From NCBI GenBank assembly GCA_031771865.1, contig JASISA010000025.1:1922001-1986000 (forward strand): a DNA stretch of 64,000 bases, read 5' to 3'. The translations under genes and the position numbers were made by a program. The notes under the pieces were generated by a model. It did no database searches. It was not told the origin of the DNA and saw only the letters and a list, made by a program, of their open reading frames with translations. Of the stretch, positions 43,242 through 54,521 are shown piece after piece. Source of the DNA: Nothophaeocryptopus gaeumannii. Taxonomy: Eukaryota; Ascomycota; Dothideomycetes; Mycosphaerellales; Mycosphaerellaceae. Within the stretch, counting starts at the first letter, position 1. Each line of letters begins with the position of its first letter.

Positions 43242-44012
43242 TCAATTCACCACAGGATCTGCATGAAACTTAACCGTAACTTCCACGTCCATCTTCACCT
43301 CCTGCGGTGTGAACTCCAGATCCTCAGTCCTCGTTCCACCAGCTCCAGATCCAGGAGCAGACTGCACATGTAGCTCCTGCGAAGCCAGCGCCATTGGCTG
43401 CTGCTGGTACTGTAGCATTCTCGCCCCGCCTCGCGACCGTCCAGTCATGACCCTGATATCGCCGTCTTCGTTCAACTCAACCGGTCGAACGTTTGTACAG
43501 CCCAGCACTTCACAATAATCCCTTGCTTTCGTCATGGCATCCTGCGCCGCTTGCTTGCGGAGCGTGGATCGATAGGACTTCTCTGTTGCGGGCGTCAGGA
43601 CCCAGTCGATATTTTGCATCTCCACATGCGAGAGGCTCGACAGTCTTGTTCCAAAAGAGCCGAGTGCTTTGAAGTCCTTGAATCGGATGTCAAAGGTGAG
43701 TGAGGAATTGTACTGCCTTGGCATGTACTTGTCCTCTTTGTGGTTGTAGGGTTCATGGGAGGTGGACGAGAGGGAAGTCTTGGACCAATGGGCTAAAGGT
43801 GATGCTTCTTTTGATTCTTTTGACTCATCCTTGGGTGCAAGCTCACGCAGCATCGACTCGACATGTTTGGCTGTGGTGATGACTTCGTCTGAGACGGCTG
43901 CCTTGTTGTTGCCGCTGCTGGCGACGCTGACGTTGATGACGGCTCGCTCGGCAGGAAGAGGAATTTCGGCTGAGCCTTGGACTGTGAGGAGGAAGGGCTT
44001 TGTCTCTGGCAT
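43242..44012 (-). CDS. SIMPL/DUF541 domain protein
   Basis: Single exon, 256 aa, starting MPETKPFLLTVQG. The N-terminal strand VQGSAEIPLPAERAVINVSV and the later YNSSLTFDIRFKDFKALGSF, LRKQAAQDAMTKARDYCEVLG and EVKMDVEVTVKFH match the SIMPL (DUF541) layout, in which a periodicity of short strands is followed by a conserved helix with AxxxAxxxA. No signal peptide. Molecular function unknown in fungi. Its 3' end converges on the polygalacturonase gene, 162 bp away. Confidence 0.8.
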   Translation of the reverse strand: MPETKPFLLTVQGSAEIPLPAERAVINVSVASSGNNKAAVSDEVITTAKHVESMLRELAPKDESKESKEASPLAHWSKTSLSSTSHEPYNHKEDKYMPRQYNSSLTFDIRFKDFKALGSFGTRLSSLSHVEMQNIDWVLTPATEKSYRSTLRKQAAQDAMTKARDYCEVLGCTNVRPVELNEDGDIRVMTGRSRGGARMLQYQQQPMALASQELHVQSAPGSGAGGTRTEDLEFTPQEVKMDVEVTVKFHADPVVN

Positions 44013-45272
44013 GGTGGCTGTGGATTCGAACTTGAAGAAGGGTGGCAGTCGGATCCGGGAGAATCAGCAGTGCAGCAAGAAGCAGAAGAGACCCGTTTGA
44101 TTGTAGCACAACGGCGGGGTCGTAGCAGTCACTTGTGCACTCCACCAATTCGTGACCGCAAATGAAGCCTTGTGCTCGCCCGCTTGCGTGTGAAGTTCTG
44201 CTTTGAGGCGGGTGTCGCTGGTGTATTTAAGTTGTACGGGCAGGCAGCCAATCCAGCTGCGCCACATTTCTTGGCCTGCATAGCCGTAGGTCTGGCCAAC
44301 GAGAGGAGGCCGCCTTCATGTTCGAATGAACGACGACCTCAAACTTCATTGCTTTCACGTCTCCTTCCAGCCTCTATACTGCTGGTGTCGGAAGCCGTGT
44401 TGCGAGCGGAGCGAGGATTCTCGGAGAGCGCGCCTCATCGAGATGGAGTTGCTGTTCTCGGCCGTTGGGCAGATGCATATGCCCATGAACCAGTCTGCAT
44501 AATCATATTAGTGTCACATTTCTGTATGTTCTTGACGGCTCACATACCTTGTTGGAGCTTCCTCTGGAACCGTCGCGGAGGAGGTGTCTTGAGGCGAACT
44601 CAACAGAAGTGCAGCTGGCTGAGCGAGAAGGTGTAGGCGTCGACATGGATATCAGGGTACCGTCCTGATTGCGTGGCTTCAAGGGTCGTGGATGAAAGTA
44701 GATTCTGCGCAGGCCGTTTGTGTTTGCCGTGAAGAGTCGGCCATTGGACTGCTTCTCCAACGATCGCAGGTTTGAATGGTTCAAGGGAAGCCGTTCCAGA
44801 CAGTGTGTCCGACAGGCACGTGTTGCTCGTGAAGGTCTCGAGGTTCGCAGACTTGTATCAGGTGCGCGCGTTGCTATCTCGATGAAGCTCGCAGAAACTT
44901 CCAGTCAAGGAGTCCGCTCGCTAGATATGGCGTTGATAGACTCGATTGACGAATGTCAGAGTACTATACGCATATTGTCGTTGTTTCTTTTGCTTAAAAA
45001 GCGTGTGGTATTTCAGGCCCCCTCCCGAACAGCCAAAGGGAGAAAGTTTGAAAAAAGGCGGCGGTTGCGAGTTGAAATACGTCGGAGTGCGCTGCGGAAC
45101 GGCAGGCGGGCCGCGGCTAGCGTGTTTCGCCTTCACTTTCACATGCAAGTGGAAGGCACGACGCCAACGGTCGCAGACTTCAGACCCTTCTTTCCCAACG
45201 CTGCGCTTCCCATCAAATAACGACAGCCAAGCCACCACATTCACCATCGACACCACCACAGAAGTTGCAGCC
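44013..45272. other. Intergenic, no gene seen
   Basis: About 1.26 kb. The frame of the following F-box-type gene is open from 44946, but its upstream part has no family similarity. Confidence 0.5.
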
Positions 45273-46481
45273 ATGGAAGCAACACTGGGTGGCTTGCCAG
45301 CCGAGCTCCAAGTGGCGGTCGCCGAGCAACTTGAACCCGCCGACGTCTTCGCCTTCCGTCTGACCTGCAAAGCGCTGAGCGCAGCTGCTGATGCCACCTT
45401 TCTCGACACGTTCTTTACTCACCGTCGTCACCTTACTACATTCTACTCACTCCAAGTGCTGGTCAACATCGCCGAGGACGCAAAATTACGGCAAAGGCTT
45501 CACCGCATCGACATTGTAGCCACTGAGATGCCACGCGGGTCCTGCAACCAGTTCAGCGCTGATACCTGGGACTTGATGGAAGAAGAAGAAGGCGTAAAGA
45601 TGCTCTCAAAAGCTTTGAAGAACCTCCGCATAGCCGGCATGGCACCCTCGCTGTACCTCATCGGCGGAGGCAAGGCCATCGAGTCTGCTTACGGCTTTCG
45701 CCATCTCGAGTCAGACCTCCGTGCATGGCTTGAGGACCGGGATTTCCTGTCCCTCAAAGCCTCCATGTTCATCGACGAGTGGTGGGACGAAGATGATCAC
45801 GAGCAGCTCTTCACGAGGTTTCTGCTCCGCAGCATCATATCGGCGAAATACGAGCCGAGGGCCCTCTTCTTGTCCAGTCAGCGGCTCTGGAGTCACGATG
45901 AGGATTTCGTCCAGGTTCGCGCAGGCATGACGCGACAGTCGAGGAATCTGCGCCAGCTACGATCGCTTCTGGTGGCGTTCCGAAGTGATTGCGAAAGTGA
46001 CTTCACCAACTTCGATGATTTTCTGATGTCAGCGCCATCTCTTAAGAATGTGTGCATCTAATTCGACGAGCGCAACGTGCGCCAATTCGACCTATCATAT
46101 CCCGTGCAGTCTTGCGTCGGCGAACTCTTCAGCACGAACAAGCTAAGGACCATCAAGCTTGCGGACTTTGCTATCAACGAGAGAGACCTTCGCAAGCTCC
46201 TTGGGCGTCATCACCAGACGCTTCAAGGCCTCACACTCATTCGAGTGGGAATGGAGAGAGATCGCGCGTGGAATGAAGTATTTGACTGGCTTGCAGAATC
46301 GTTCAGAATGAAAAGCTTCCTCGTCCGGAAGGCCTACGCTGGCAGCGAGTGGTTCGATGATGGTCCGCCGATATGGATGGCCAATGGTCCGAACAAGGGC
46401 GGGGCTTGGAACTACAAGGGTCGAGAAAATGTCGAAGCAGGCTTAAAACTTCTGGCAGCGAAGGACCTCTTCATCCCCTAA
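45273..46481 (+). pseudogene. F-box-type protein gene, copy 3 (single in-frame stop)
   Basis: Starts MEATLGGLPAELQVAVAEQL, an F-box-like start with ADVFAFRLTCKAL, followed by the group signature FFTHRRHLTTFYSLQVLVNI. One frame covers 403 codons, but codon 263 is TAA (46059-46061) between SLKNVCI and FDERNVRQFDLSY. The downstream part continues without further damage (LRTIKLADFAINERDLRKLL, WNYKGRENVEAGLKLL) to a stop at 46479-46481. It is related to the copies at 20150 and 21901. The rest is intact, so this is a very young null allele, a readthrough case or an error. Confidence 0.7.
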
Positions 46482-47074
46482 ACGGGGGAAGTAGACAATC
46501 GGGATGGATGATGTGCGTGGGCATTTCGCGGACGTTTTGAGACAGTGTGCAGGGCGTCTGCATCGAAAATCGCGCCAAGAGAGTCGTGTATACTAAGAGT
46601 CGTGCTGAGACTGCAAAGTATGCTCGTTGAGAGCGTGAGCTGTTCGTGAGTATATGACGGCGAGACAATTGTTGGTGAAGAGCGTAAGGAGTGCCAGGTT
46701 GCCCGAGCAAAATCCGAATTTCGTGCTGTTTTGGCTGCGCTTCTCCAAACCCTACTCATCGGAGTGGATACATTTAACGGCGAAAGAAGTCTGGTGTCTG
46801 GACGGACAGCGTACCTCCTAGGAGTCGGACAAGATGTCTCCAGCAAATGAATGGAGAAGGGAAAACTCTGGCACTCCACAGAGCCGGGGCTCCGCAAACT
46901 CGCATGTGATGACCCGAGGTGGTACATACGGCAACAACCGGCCTTAGTTCTATACCTCATGAGCCGCCTCTGCTCCTTGACCTTAGGTGGCACCCTTAGT
47001 TCGACGTTCTTTCACTTCTGAACTGCTGCCTTTCTTGTACCACTCAGTCTCAAGTTCACACAGACACGCGCACA
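46482..47074. other. Intergenic, no gene seen
   Basis: About 590 bp, including the acyl-CoA dehydrogenase promoter. Confidence 0.5.
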
Positions 47075-48511
47075 ATGGCCTCACTGACACGATCACTTAG
47101 ACCCCTCAGCCGAGCGGCTGCTCAATGCTCACGAGCGATAGCTAGGCGTACATCCTTCGCTCGAACGACAATCCCAGCGTATGGCTAAGTGCGTTCTACT
47201 TGAAAGCCCCCACTAATGACAAAATCAGGCAACGATGCCTCTCAACGACACCCACGCGGCGAAACGAGTCCTCCATCGATATCGAATCGCTCGAGCCCAC
47301 GCCCATCTTCCACCTGAACGAAGTCGAAGCCGCCATGGCAGAGTCAGTATCTAAATTCGCGAACGATGTTATCCTACCTAAAGTACGGGACATGGACGAG
47401 GCTGAAAAGATGGATCCTACAATCGTGGAGCAGTTGTTCGAGCAAGGACTCATGGGGGTCGAGATCCCAGAGAAGTACGGTGGTGCAGGCATGAACTTCA
47501 CGGCTGCCATTGTGGGAATTGAGGAGCTTGCAAGAGTAGACCCTAGTGTCAGCGTTATGTGCGACGTACATAACACACTTGTCAACACCGCCATCCTAAA
47601 GTACGGTTCTGAGGAGAGCAAGAAGAAGTGGCTGCCGCGGTTGGCAACGGACACAGTCGGCTCTTTCTGTCTTTCGGAGCCCGCGTCAGGCTCTGATGCC
47701 TTTGCGCTCAAGACAAAGGCCGAGAAGACATCTGATGGATATGTGATCAACGGCAGCAAGATGTGGATCACAAACTCGATGGAGGCTGGCTTCTTCATTG
47801 TCTTCGCAAACCTCGCTCCAGACAAGGGATACAAGGGTATCACTGCTTTTTTGGTGGACAAGGAGAACCCAGGGTTGAAAATTGCGAAGAAGGAGAAGAA
47901 GCTGGGAATTAAGGCATCGTCTACTTGCGTGCTCAACTTCGACGACTGCAAGATCCCTCACGGAAACCTGCTGGGCAAGGAGGGCGATGGCTACAAATAC
48001 GCTATTGGGCTACTGAACGAAGGACGCATCGGTATCGCCGCTCAAATGACCGGTCTCGCACTTGGTGCCTTTGAGAACGCCGCAAAGTATGTGTGGAACG
48101 ATCGCAAGCAGTTCGGCGCATTAGTTGGTGAGTTCCAGGGCATGCAGCACCAGCTCGCACAAGCCTGGACAGAGCTCACCGCTGCTCGCGCGCTGGTGTA
48201 CAACGCCGCGCGAAAGAAAGAGGCAGGGCAAGACTTTGTCATGGATGCTGCCATGGCTAAGCTGTTCGCTTCGCAGGTAGCCGGCAAGGTCTCGGGCCAG
48301 GCCATTGAATGGATGGGTGGTATGGGCTTTGTCCGAGAAGGTCTCGCTGAGAAGTACTGGCGTGACAGCAAGATTGGACAGATCTATGAGGTAGGAATCG
48401 CAAGGTTCGAAGCGAATTGATAGCCTGTGACTGACCTCTACGTACCAGGGCACGAGCAACATTCAACTGACGACAATCGCGAAGCTACTACAACGCAACT
48501 TCACGCAGTAG
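47075..48511 (+). CDS. Mitochondrial acyl-CoA dehydrogenase, short/branched-chain type
   Basis: Three exons: 47075-47178, 47229-48390 and 48449-48511, 442 aa. Exon 1 encodes an Arg/Ser/Ala-rich presequence (MASLTRSLRPLSRAAAQCSR). Motifs: VSVMCDVHNTLVNTAI, FCLSEPASGSDAFALKT (family signature 1), KMWITNSMEAGFFIVFAN, GIKASSTCVLNFDDCKIP and QAIEWMGGMGFVREGLAEKYWRD (signature 2). The last intron (58 nt) must be spliced to give IYE/GTSNIQLTTIAKLL, where the Glu is the expected catalytic base; reading through would lose the GTSNIQ motif that contacts FAD. It likely works in isoleucine/valine breakdown or short-chain beta-oxidation. Confidence 0.95.
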
Positions 48512-49336
48512 AGATGGTATGTTTTTGGACATGATGGGGCCGGTTGTACAGCGTTCTGTGTATTATATGCACGATGACTTAAACACCAGGTATTTGCGAA
48601 AAGCAAGCAATGCAGACTTTGACTGAAATGCAAGATGTCATACGACTTCGAGACAACCAACACGCCTGTATACAGCCTTGCGAACGAGTTGTATGCGAAC
48701 ACTCATGCGACTGTGACGGTGTCGAAAGGAACGACGCACAACCCACTCCCGTACGGCAAAGGCCCGAATACGCTCGGTATCCGACCGGCAGAATGGTCGA
48801 GATCAACCACAAGTTCGTGTGGTCGTGACATGCGCCTAGGGCTGCAGGAACAAGTGCGCAACCAAACGTGCATACTCTGACATCAGTACAGCACAAGCGT
48901 TCAAGAGCCGTTCGGCAGCATAAGCAGGACAAGACACTACGCTTTCATCCTATACGTCTTAGCCTTGCCGCTTCGATCTTGGCCCAGGGTCTTTAGCGAC
49001 TTGCAGACCTCTGAGCTCGAGCATGTGCTGCCGCAAACGGGCACTGTGGTGGCGGTTGGGTGGGTTCGCCGAGCGGCGCTTCGGTGGCTATGCCACTGAA
49101 TAGCCTTCGAGTCCTTACCGAGTCCACAGGCTGTCAGAGAGGTTGCACGACGTTCGACACAGCATCCCCAAGTAGAATGGACAGCGAGTGAGAAAGGTGG
49201 TTGTACTGTGAAGGCGGCTGCCATGAGGTAGGTGGTCTTGGTAGGAGGGTAGGAGGCGTTACTTGAGGAGCAGCAAAGGCCATGAGAGTCTCTACCACTT
49301 GCACTATCGCCGTTCCCTCCATCGCTCATACGCACA
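48512..49336. other. Intergenic, no gene seen
   Basis: About 825 bp before the GMC pseudogene. Confidence 0.5.
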
Positions 49337-51370
49337 ATGTTCAAGCGTCTCTCGCTTCTCTCACTCAGCACCGGGCTGGTTGGCGCTGTTCCCGCAGGCT
49401 TCAGACGATCAACTTACAACGAAATAAGTCATGGCATCACGAACTCAACGGTCAGCGTTGCCAATGCCACTTTCGACTACATAGTCTGTGGTAAGTACTG
49501 GCAGCATCGAGCGTGGCCGGCATGCCGCTCGGTCGGCATCTCGTCATAGACTATCCGGCCCCAGACCCAAGTACTAATTCTCGGCAGGTGGAGGCTTGAC
49601 TGGGCTGACAGTCGCATCACGTCTTTCCGAAGATCGTACATCACTGTTCTCGTTATCGAATCTGGCTACGACAATCATGGTGACCCTCGAGTCAACGACG
49701 TCCGCACATATGGAGAAGCATTCGGCAGCGAACTCGACTACGCCTTCTACTTTACACCGGTTCCTTGGCAGAACGACACCGGACTCCTGGTTGTGGCAGG
49801 AAAGATACTCGGAGGCAACGACAGCTTGAACGGCGCATCCTGGACCAAAGGAGCCAGGTCACAGTATGACCTTCTCCCGCTCCTGACAGGTGACGAATCT
49901 TGGGGCTGGGACGCCTTCAACGAACACATGCTGGCGGCTGAGGTCTTCCATCGGCCAACAGAGTCATCATGCGACGTCAAAGGCGCGCACTATGACCCTG
50001 GACCTCATGGCTATGGCAACCCCATTGAGGTGTCTTTCGGCGCGGGCATGTACGGCGGGACGCAGCTGGCAGCACTTGAGGCAGCAGAGACCTTGTGGAA
50101 TTTGAGCCGGAATCTCGACGCCGCGTCTGGGCAGACTACGGGCGGCACCATCATTCCAAACATGGCGTACGCGGATGCTAGCCAGAACCGCTCAAGTGCC
50201 TTCACTGGTAACGCTTAGCAGCAAGTCCATGAGCGCGACAACTTCCTCATCTTGACCGGACATCGCGTGACAGAGATCGTGTGGCAGGCAAACAGCTACA
50301 ACAGCTCAGACCTCGTGGCCTCCGGGGTCCGCTTCCAATCCTCCTCCAACTCTACAGTCCACTCCGTAAAGACTTCCCGCGAAGTCCTCCTCGCAGCAGG
50401 AAGCCTCTAATCGCCCCAAATCCTCGAGCTTTCAGGTGTAGGAGACCCTGAGGTCTTTTCAGCAGCCGGCGTGGAAGTCAAGCTCGGTCTCAGCGGCGTC
50501 GGCAAGACCATGCAAGAACAGACTAAGAGCACTGTGACGTTTGAGGCACGCTCCGGCATCGACTTTAACGGCACCGGTCCGCCTTCCTCCATCGCGTTCC
50601 CTTCAGCGCGACACCTTCTTGGCGACGCCAGAGAAGCATGGTACGCAAACGTTACAGCCACATTAGCTGAGCAAGCTGCTTCCCTCGAAGCCCAAAACCT
50701 CGTTGCAAATGTTGCAGCCATGCACACCATCCTCCAAGCCCAACTCGACAACCTCTGGAATGCATCCGACGCAGCAGCTGCAGAAGTTTTCTTCACGATG
50801 AAAACTACCGTCTCGCCAGCACAGATCGGAATCGACCATCGGAACCTCATCCCGCTCTTCAGAGGATATGCGCACATCCGGACGAACTCCTCATGGGATC
50901 ATCCTACTATCGAAGCTGCTTACTTCGGCCATCCTCCCTCTCCAACTCGCGTTCCAAACAGCTGTGAACAAAGCCTCTCGGGATGTCTACAATACCGCAC
51001 CCCTGAGGGACTATGTGACCAGCGAGCTCGTCCCAGGTCTAGTCACACTCTCCGAAAATGCCACCGACAGCGAATGGGAAGACTGGGTCAAAGGAATCTT
51101 TTACGTCAGTGTGGCACTACATTTCGACTCTTTCGATGATGAAGAAGAGTTCGGAGGAGTAGTAGATGAAAGGCTCAGAGTTTATGGGATTCAGAATGTG
51201 AGAGCGGTCGACGCGAGCGTGTTGCCTGTGCAATTGAGTGCGCACTCGAGTTCGAGTCTTTTTTAGAATGCAGAGAAGGCTGCTAAGATGGTGAAAGAGT
51301 ATCAGTCGATGACAAAGGGGATGCGATCAGGTGTTGCATTGAGCTGGACCTTATTGGCGTGTTGAGGGCA
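49337..51370 (+). pseudogene. GMC oxidoreductase (aryl-alcohol-oxidase-like) pseudogene
   Basis: Starts MFKRLSLLSLSTGLVGAVPA, a signal peptide; a 90-nt intron (about 49491-49586) precedes the FAD-binding start VCGGGLTGLTVASRLSED. A frameshift near 49640 separates this from ITVLVIESGYDNHG. Further family parts: GGNDSLNGASWTKG, TSREVLLAAGSL-stop-SPQILELSGVGD, NTAPLRDYV and VRAVDASVLPVQLSAHSS. In-frame stops lie at 50216 (TAG), 50408 (TAA, where Gln is expected in L-Q-SPQ) and about 51264 (TAG before NAEKAAKMVKE). A second frameshift near 50935 coincides with a CCTC-like repeat, and the substrate/FAD region before NTAPL is shortened. Family members oxidise alcohols or sugars outside the cell, making H2O2. 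Confidence 0.88.
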
Positions 51371-52132
51371 GAGGTCGGCACATGAGCTGATATTGAGCAT
51401 TCATAGCGATGGCGAAAGTGAGGGTCAGAGAAATAATGCGGGAAATTTTTGAATTTTGAACTTCACTCGTTGGATGCCCCCGTCCGCTAGAAGCGAAGTG
51501 ATCTCATAGTTCTATAATTGCGTGCTACTGCGATTCGAGAGATATTCGTCAAACTTGAGCACGATGAGCATCTGCTCATGAGCTCCTATGGCGCTTCCCA
51601 AGAAGCCACCAGCTACGAGTGCTGTCTGGCATTGATATCATGTGCTCGAAGAGACCTTTGGAACCAGAGAAGCGCCTCCATGTCTGTGGCCGTCGTCCGG
51701 GCGTGCGAGCCTGGGCGCCGTCTCTAACCTCGCTCTTTTGGATTTCAAGGTCCCAAGATGAAGTCGTCGCGTTGCCAAGCTGCTTCTCGCTACCTCCGTG
51801 ATGGGACCGGATCAGCGTTGTGACGTGGGTGGATCGCGTGAAGCTTGGCTTCTGCTAAGATGTGGCAACTTCGGATCTCGCTGGGTATGCGCTCTTTCTG
51901 GTAAGATGCACGATGCATCTTGGATGATGCCTCACTCATACATCCAAGGGGGAGACAACGAAAAGGGGACAGCGCGGGTGTGCTCAGCGCCAAGACTGTC
52001 CCCATTTTGTTGTCCGGCCGGAGATATCTTCATGTGCCTGCGGCACGCGGCCACATGCGGCCGCGTGTGAGGCCCCTCACCACGTGCAGGGATGGCTCGT
52101 ATACGCCAGGGATATGTATTCGTTGGCAGTCT
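51371..52132. other. Intergenic, no gene seen
   Basis: About 760 bp between the GMC pseudogene and the 3' end of swd1. Confidence 0.5.
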
Positions 52133-53581
52133 TCAATCGCCTCGTTGTCTCTTCGAGCCAGTATGGCCGTTAGTTTCCGGGTTGCCGTTCACAACATCGT
52201 CTCCGTCCGCAAAATCCATTTCGTCAGCCTGAGCGGTGCTCTTTCGGCGGAACTGTCCTGTTCCAATGGCCACGATCTCATCCTCGCTGTCTGATTCGCC
52301 CATGTCGAGCAGAACTGGCATGCGGAATTCCTCCCCAGCCTTTACGTTGCCATCTTTTGCGTTCCTTCCCTCTCGTTCCAATTGCTCTTCGCCCACTGTC
52401 AAGACATCCACCTCCTCGTCTTCTTGATCCAGACGCCGCTTTTGCAGTTCTGTGATATCGTGAATGTCAAACTCGTCCTCTTTTTCGATATATTCAACAT
52501 TCTCCTCGACTTCGACGAAGTCTGGAGCAAGAGCGGACCACCTTTGTGGTGTGTTGATTGACCAGAGATATATGCGGCCGCTCTCCACTCCTGTCGCCGC
52601 AACGAAGGCACGATTCGGGTGCCATTCAACGGCTCCAAGCTCTTCTCTAGGTCCTTCCAAAATCTTGACCAGCGACCCATGCCCACGCTCCCATATGTAG
52701 ATGTCGTGATTCATGAGCGTTGAAGCCATAACATAGTCGGCGTTGCTGCTGAATGCGACGTGATTCCAGGAAAGGCGATTTACAACATCCTGGAACTTGT
52801 GCTCGACTTCCAAGCGGATGCTGTCGGGCTGCAAATTGGGGTCTGTCAGGTCAGGGAGCTTGATAGTCCGTATTATGGTATCGGAAGCGTTGACGAGCAA
52901 ATCGCGGCCAGAGCTGCTGAGGCGGATGAGCAAAATTGGTTTGCTACAGAGACGGTTGCTATAGACGGTCTCGCGAGTAGTGGCATCGATTACGTTCAGC
53001 CATCCCTTGGTGGTGCCAGTGATGATGTGCGAGCCATTCGGGGTGAAGGCAGCGACGGTGGTGAAGTGCTTAGCATCAGCCTTCTCGCTCGACTCCTCGT
53101 GTGGCGCTCGCTTGGGCAGATTGGGGAGGGCCATCTGCTTGACTTGGTTGTGGTCGGTGAAGTCGGCTAGCACTGGGCGATACTCGTACAGTGCAGCCAC
53201 ACAAAGTTTGTTGTTTGTCGGGTGCAGCTCTGCGATATAGACTGGGGCGCCCAGATTGACCGTCCTCACCCTGCTGCCATCCTTCAAGTCCCATAGTATG
53301 ACCTTCCAGTCAATACTGCTGCTCAGCAGGTATCGTCCGCTCCTCTCCCATGACAGCGACTGCACGGTGCGGCCAGAGGTGTGACCCTTGAGCTTTCTGG
53401 CGACACCATTGGTCTCGAGATCGAAGATGGCGATGGTGCCCTTAGCTGTGCCTGAGGCGAGCAGGTCGCCGCGGTGGGAGAAGCGGATGCAGACTGCCTG
53501 GCCGGACGATCTGAGGCGCGCGGTGAGCGTTTCGGGGATGTCTTGGGCCAGGAGGATCGGGTCTGCGAGGGGGAGATTCAT
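52133..53581 (-). CDS. swd1: COMPASS complex WD40 subunit Swd1 (RbBP5 homologue)
   Basis: Single exon, 482 aa from MNLPLADPILLAQD. WD-like repeats: CIRFSHRGDLLASGTAKGTI, LKGHTSGRTVQSLSWERSGR, LLSSSIDWKVILWDLK, AAFTPNGSHIITGTTKGWL, HVAFSSNADYVMASTLM and GAVEWHPNRAFVAATGVESG. Next comes the diagnostic RbBP5 hinge WSALAPDFVEVEENVEYIE with EDEFDIHD, then an acidic tail (DMGESDSEDEIVAIG) of the type that contacts Ash2/Set1. In COMPASS it supports histone H3 Lys4 methylation at promoters. It lies divergent to rpb1, 940 bp apart, an apt pairing as COMPASS binds the Ser5-phosphorylated CTD through other subunits. Confidence 0.95.
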   Translation of the reverse strand: MNLPLADPILLAQDIPETLTARLRSSGQAVCIRFSHRGDLLASGTAKGTIAIFDLETNGVARKLKGHTSGRTVQSLSWERSGRYLLSSSIDWKVILWDLKDGSRVRTVNLGAPVYIAELHPTNNKLCVAALYEYRPVLADFTDHNQVKQMALPNLPKRAPHEESSEKADAKHFTTVAAFTPNGSHIITGTTKGWLNVIDATTRETVYSNRLCSKPILLIRLSSSGRDLLVNASDTIIRTIKLPDLTDPNLQPDSIRLEVEHKFQDVVNRLSWNHVAFSSNADYVMASTLMNHDIYIWERGHGSLVKILEGPREELGAVEWHPNRAFVAATGVESGRIYLWSINTPQRWSALAPDFVEVEENVEYIEKEDEFDIHDITELQKRRLDQEDEEVDVLTVGEEQLEREGRNAKDGNVKAGEEFRMPVLLDMGESDSEDEIVAIGTGQFRRKSTAQADEMDFADGDDVVNGNPETNGHTGSKRQRGD

Positions 53582-54521
53582 CGTGGGAGGGTGGATGTAG
53601 GTATAGGGTGAAGTTGATGCCTACAGTGAGTCATGGGTGAAGGACGTGCTGGTAATACCGAGAGTATGAGTATGAGCATGTGCTTGCGATGACTCGACTG
53701 AGTGAAGTCGCAGTCGCGTGTTCAACAATGAAGCGGCCTCACGTCGACCACACGATGACTAGCTCGCTAACCTCAGGCTGTGCTTTGTCCTTTGTCGCCT
53801 TCGTCCCACAACCGTCACCCTGTGTCATACTCCACACACATTCCGTCCTCACAGTCAGACCAGGTCGTGTCGGAGCACTGAGTCTATCGCGGATTGATTG
53901 GCAAACGTGAGATCGCAGCCACGAAGTTCGAGAAACCCGCAGAGCCGCACGGACCAACAAAAACGCCGCTTTCTGGGTCTGCTGCGGAACGCCAGCCGAC
54001 TTTAGAGGGCGACAGGCGACAACACTCTCGATCACCACAACACTTTCGACCATCACCCCCATCTCCCACGACACCATCGCCTGGTACGCGGCGATCCGTC
54101 AGTTCTATCGCAGAACACGCTGGGAACGACATTCTGGTCACTTGCAGGCGACAGCGGGCTGCGCTTGACCCTCGGGCGCGCGACTGGACCATCCACCACC
54201 ACCCCCATTGTTACCAGCGCACGCCGCGCCGCCATCGCCGGCATCTAGTAATCGATCGGTTAGTAATAATTACGGGCGCGACGCGAACATAGAGAGCGCG
54301 CAAGGCGCGTAAGCGGCCTTCAACGAGGTCGCGCGGTGTTGAAAGGGGAGAGGTGGCGAGCAGCACGAGCGGATAGTGAGAGAGTGAAGGACGGCGACGC
54401 GCATCATCCAGCGCATCGTAGTGAAGAGAACACCTGAGAAAAGGGTTTTCTGCGCTTCAAGAGCAAGCACTTCGAAACAACACCCTCCATCTGAGGCGCA
54501 AAGTCTTCGACAGCTGCAAAC
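53582..54521. other. Divergent promoter region swd1/rpb1
   Basis: 940 bp. GC-rich around 54050-54310; purine-rich leader just before rpb1. No gene seen. Confidence 0.55.

Noticed and set aside
44946..45272. N-terminal extension of F-box-type copy 3
   Set aside because: No ATG support and no similarity to the other copies, which start just before the F-box-like region.
48391..48420. Short acyl-CoA dehydrogenase end VGIARFEAN
   Set aside because: Intron read-through; splicing restores the GTSNIQ motif next to the catalytic Glu.
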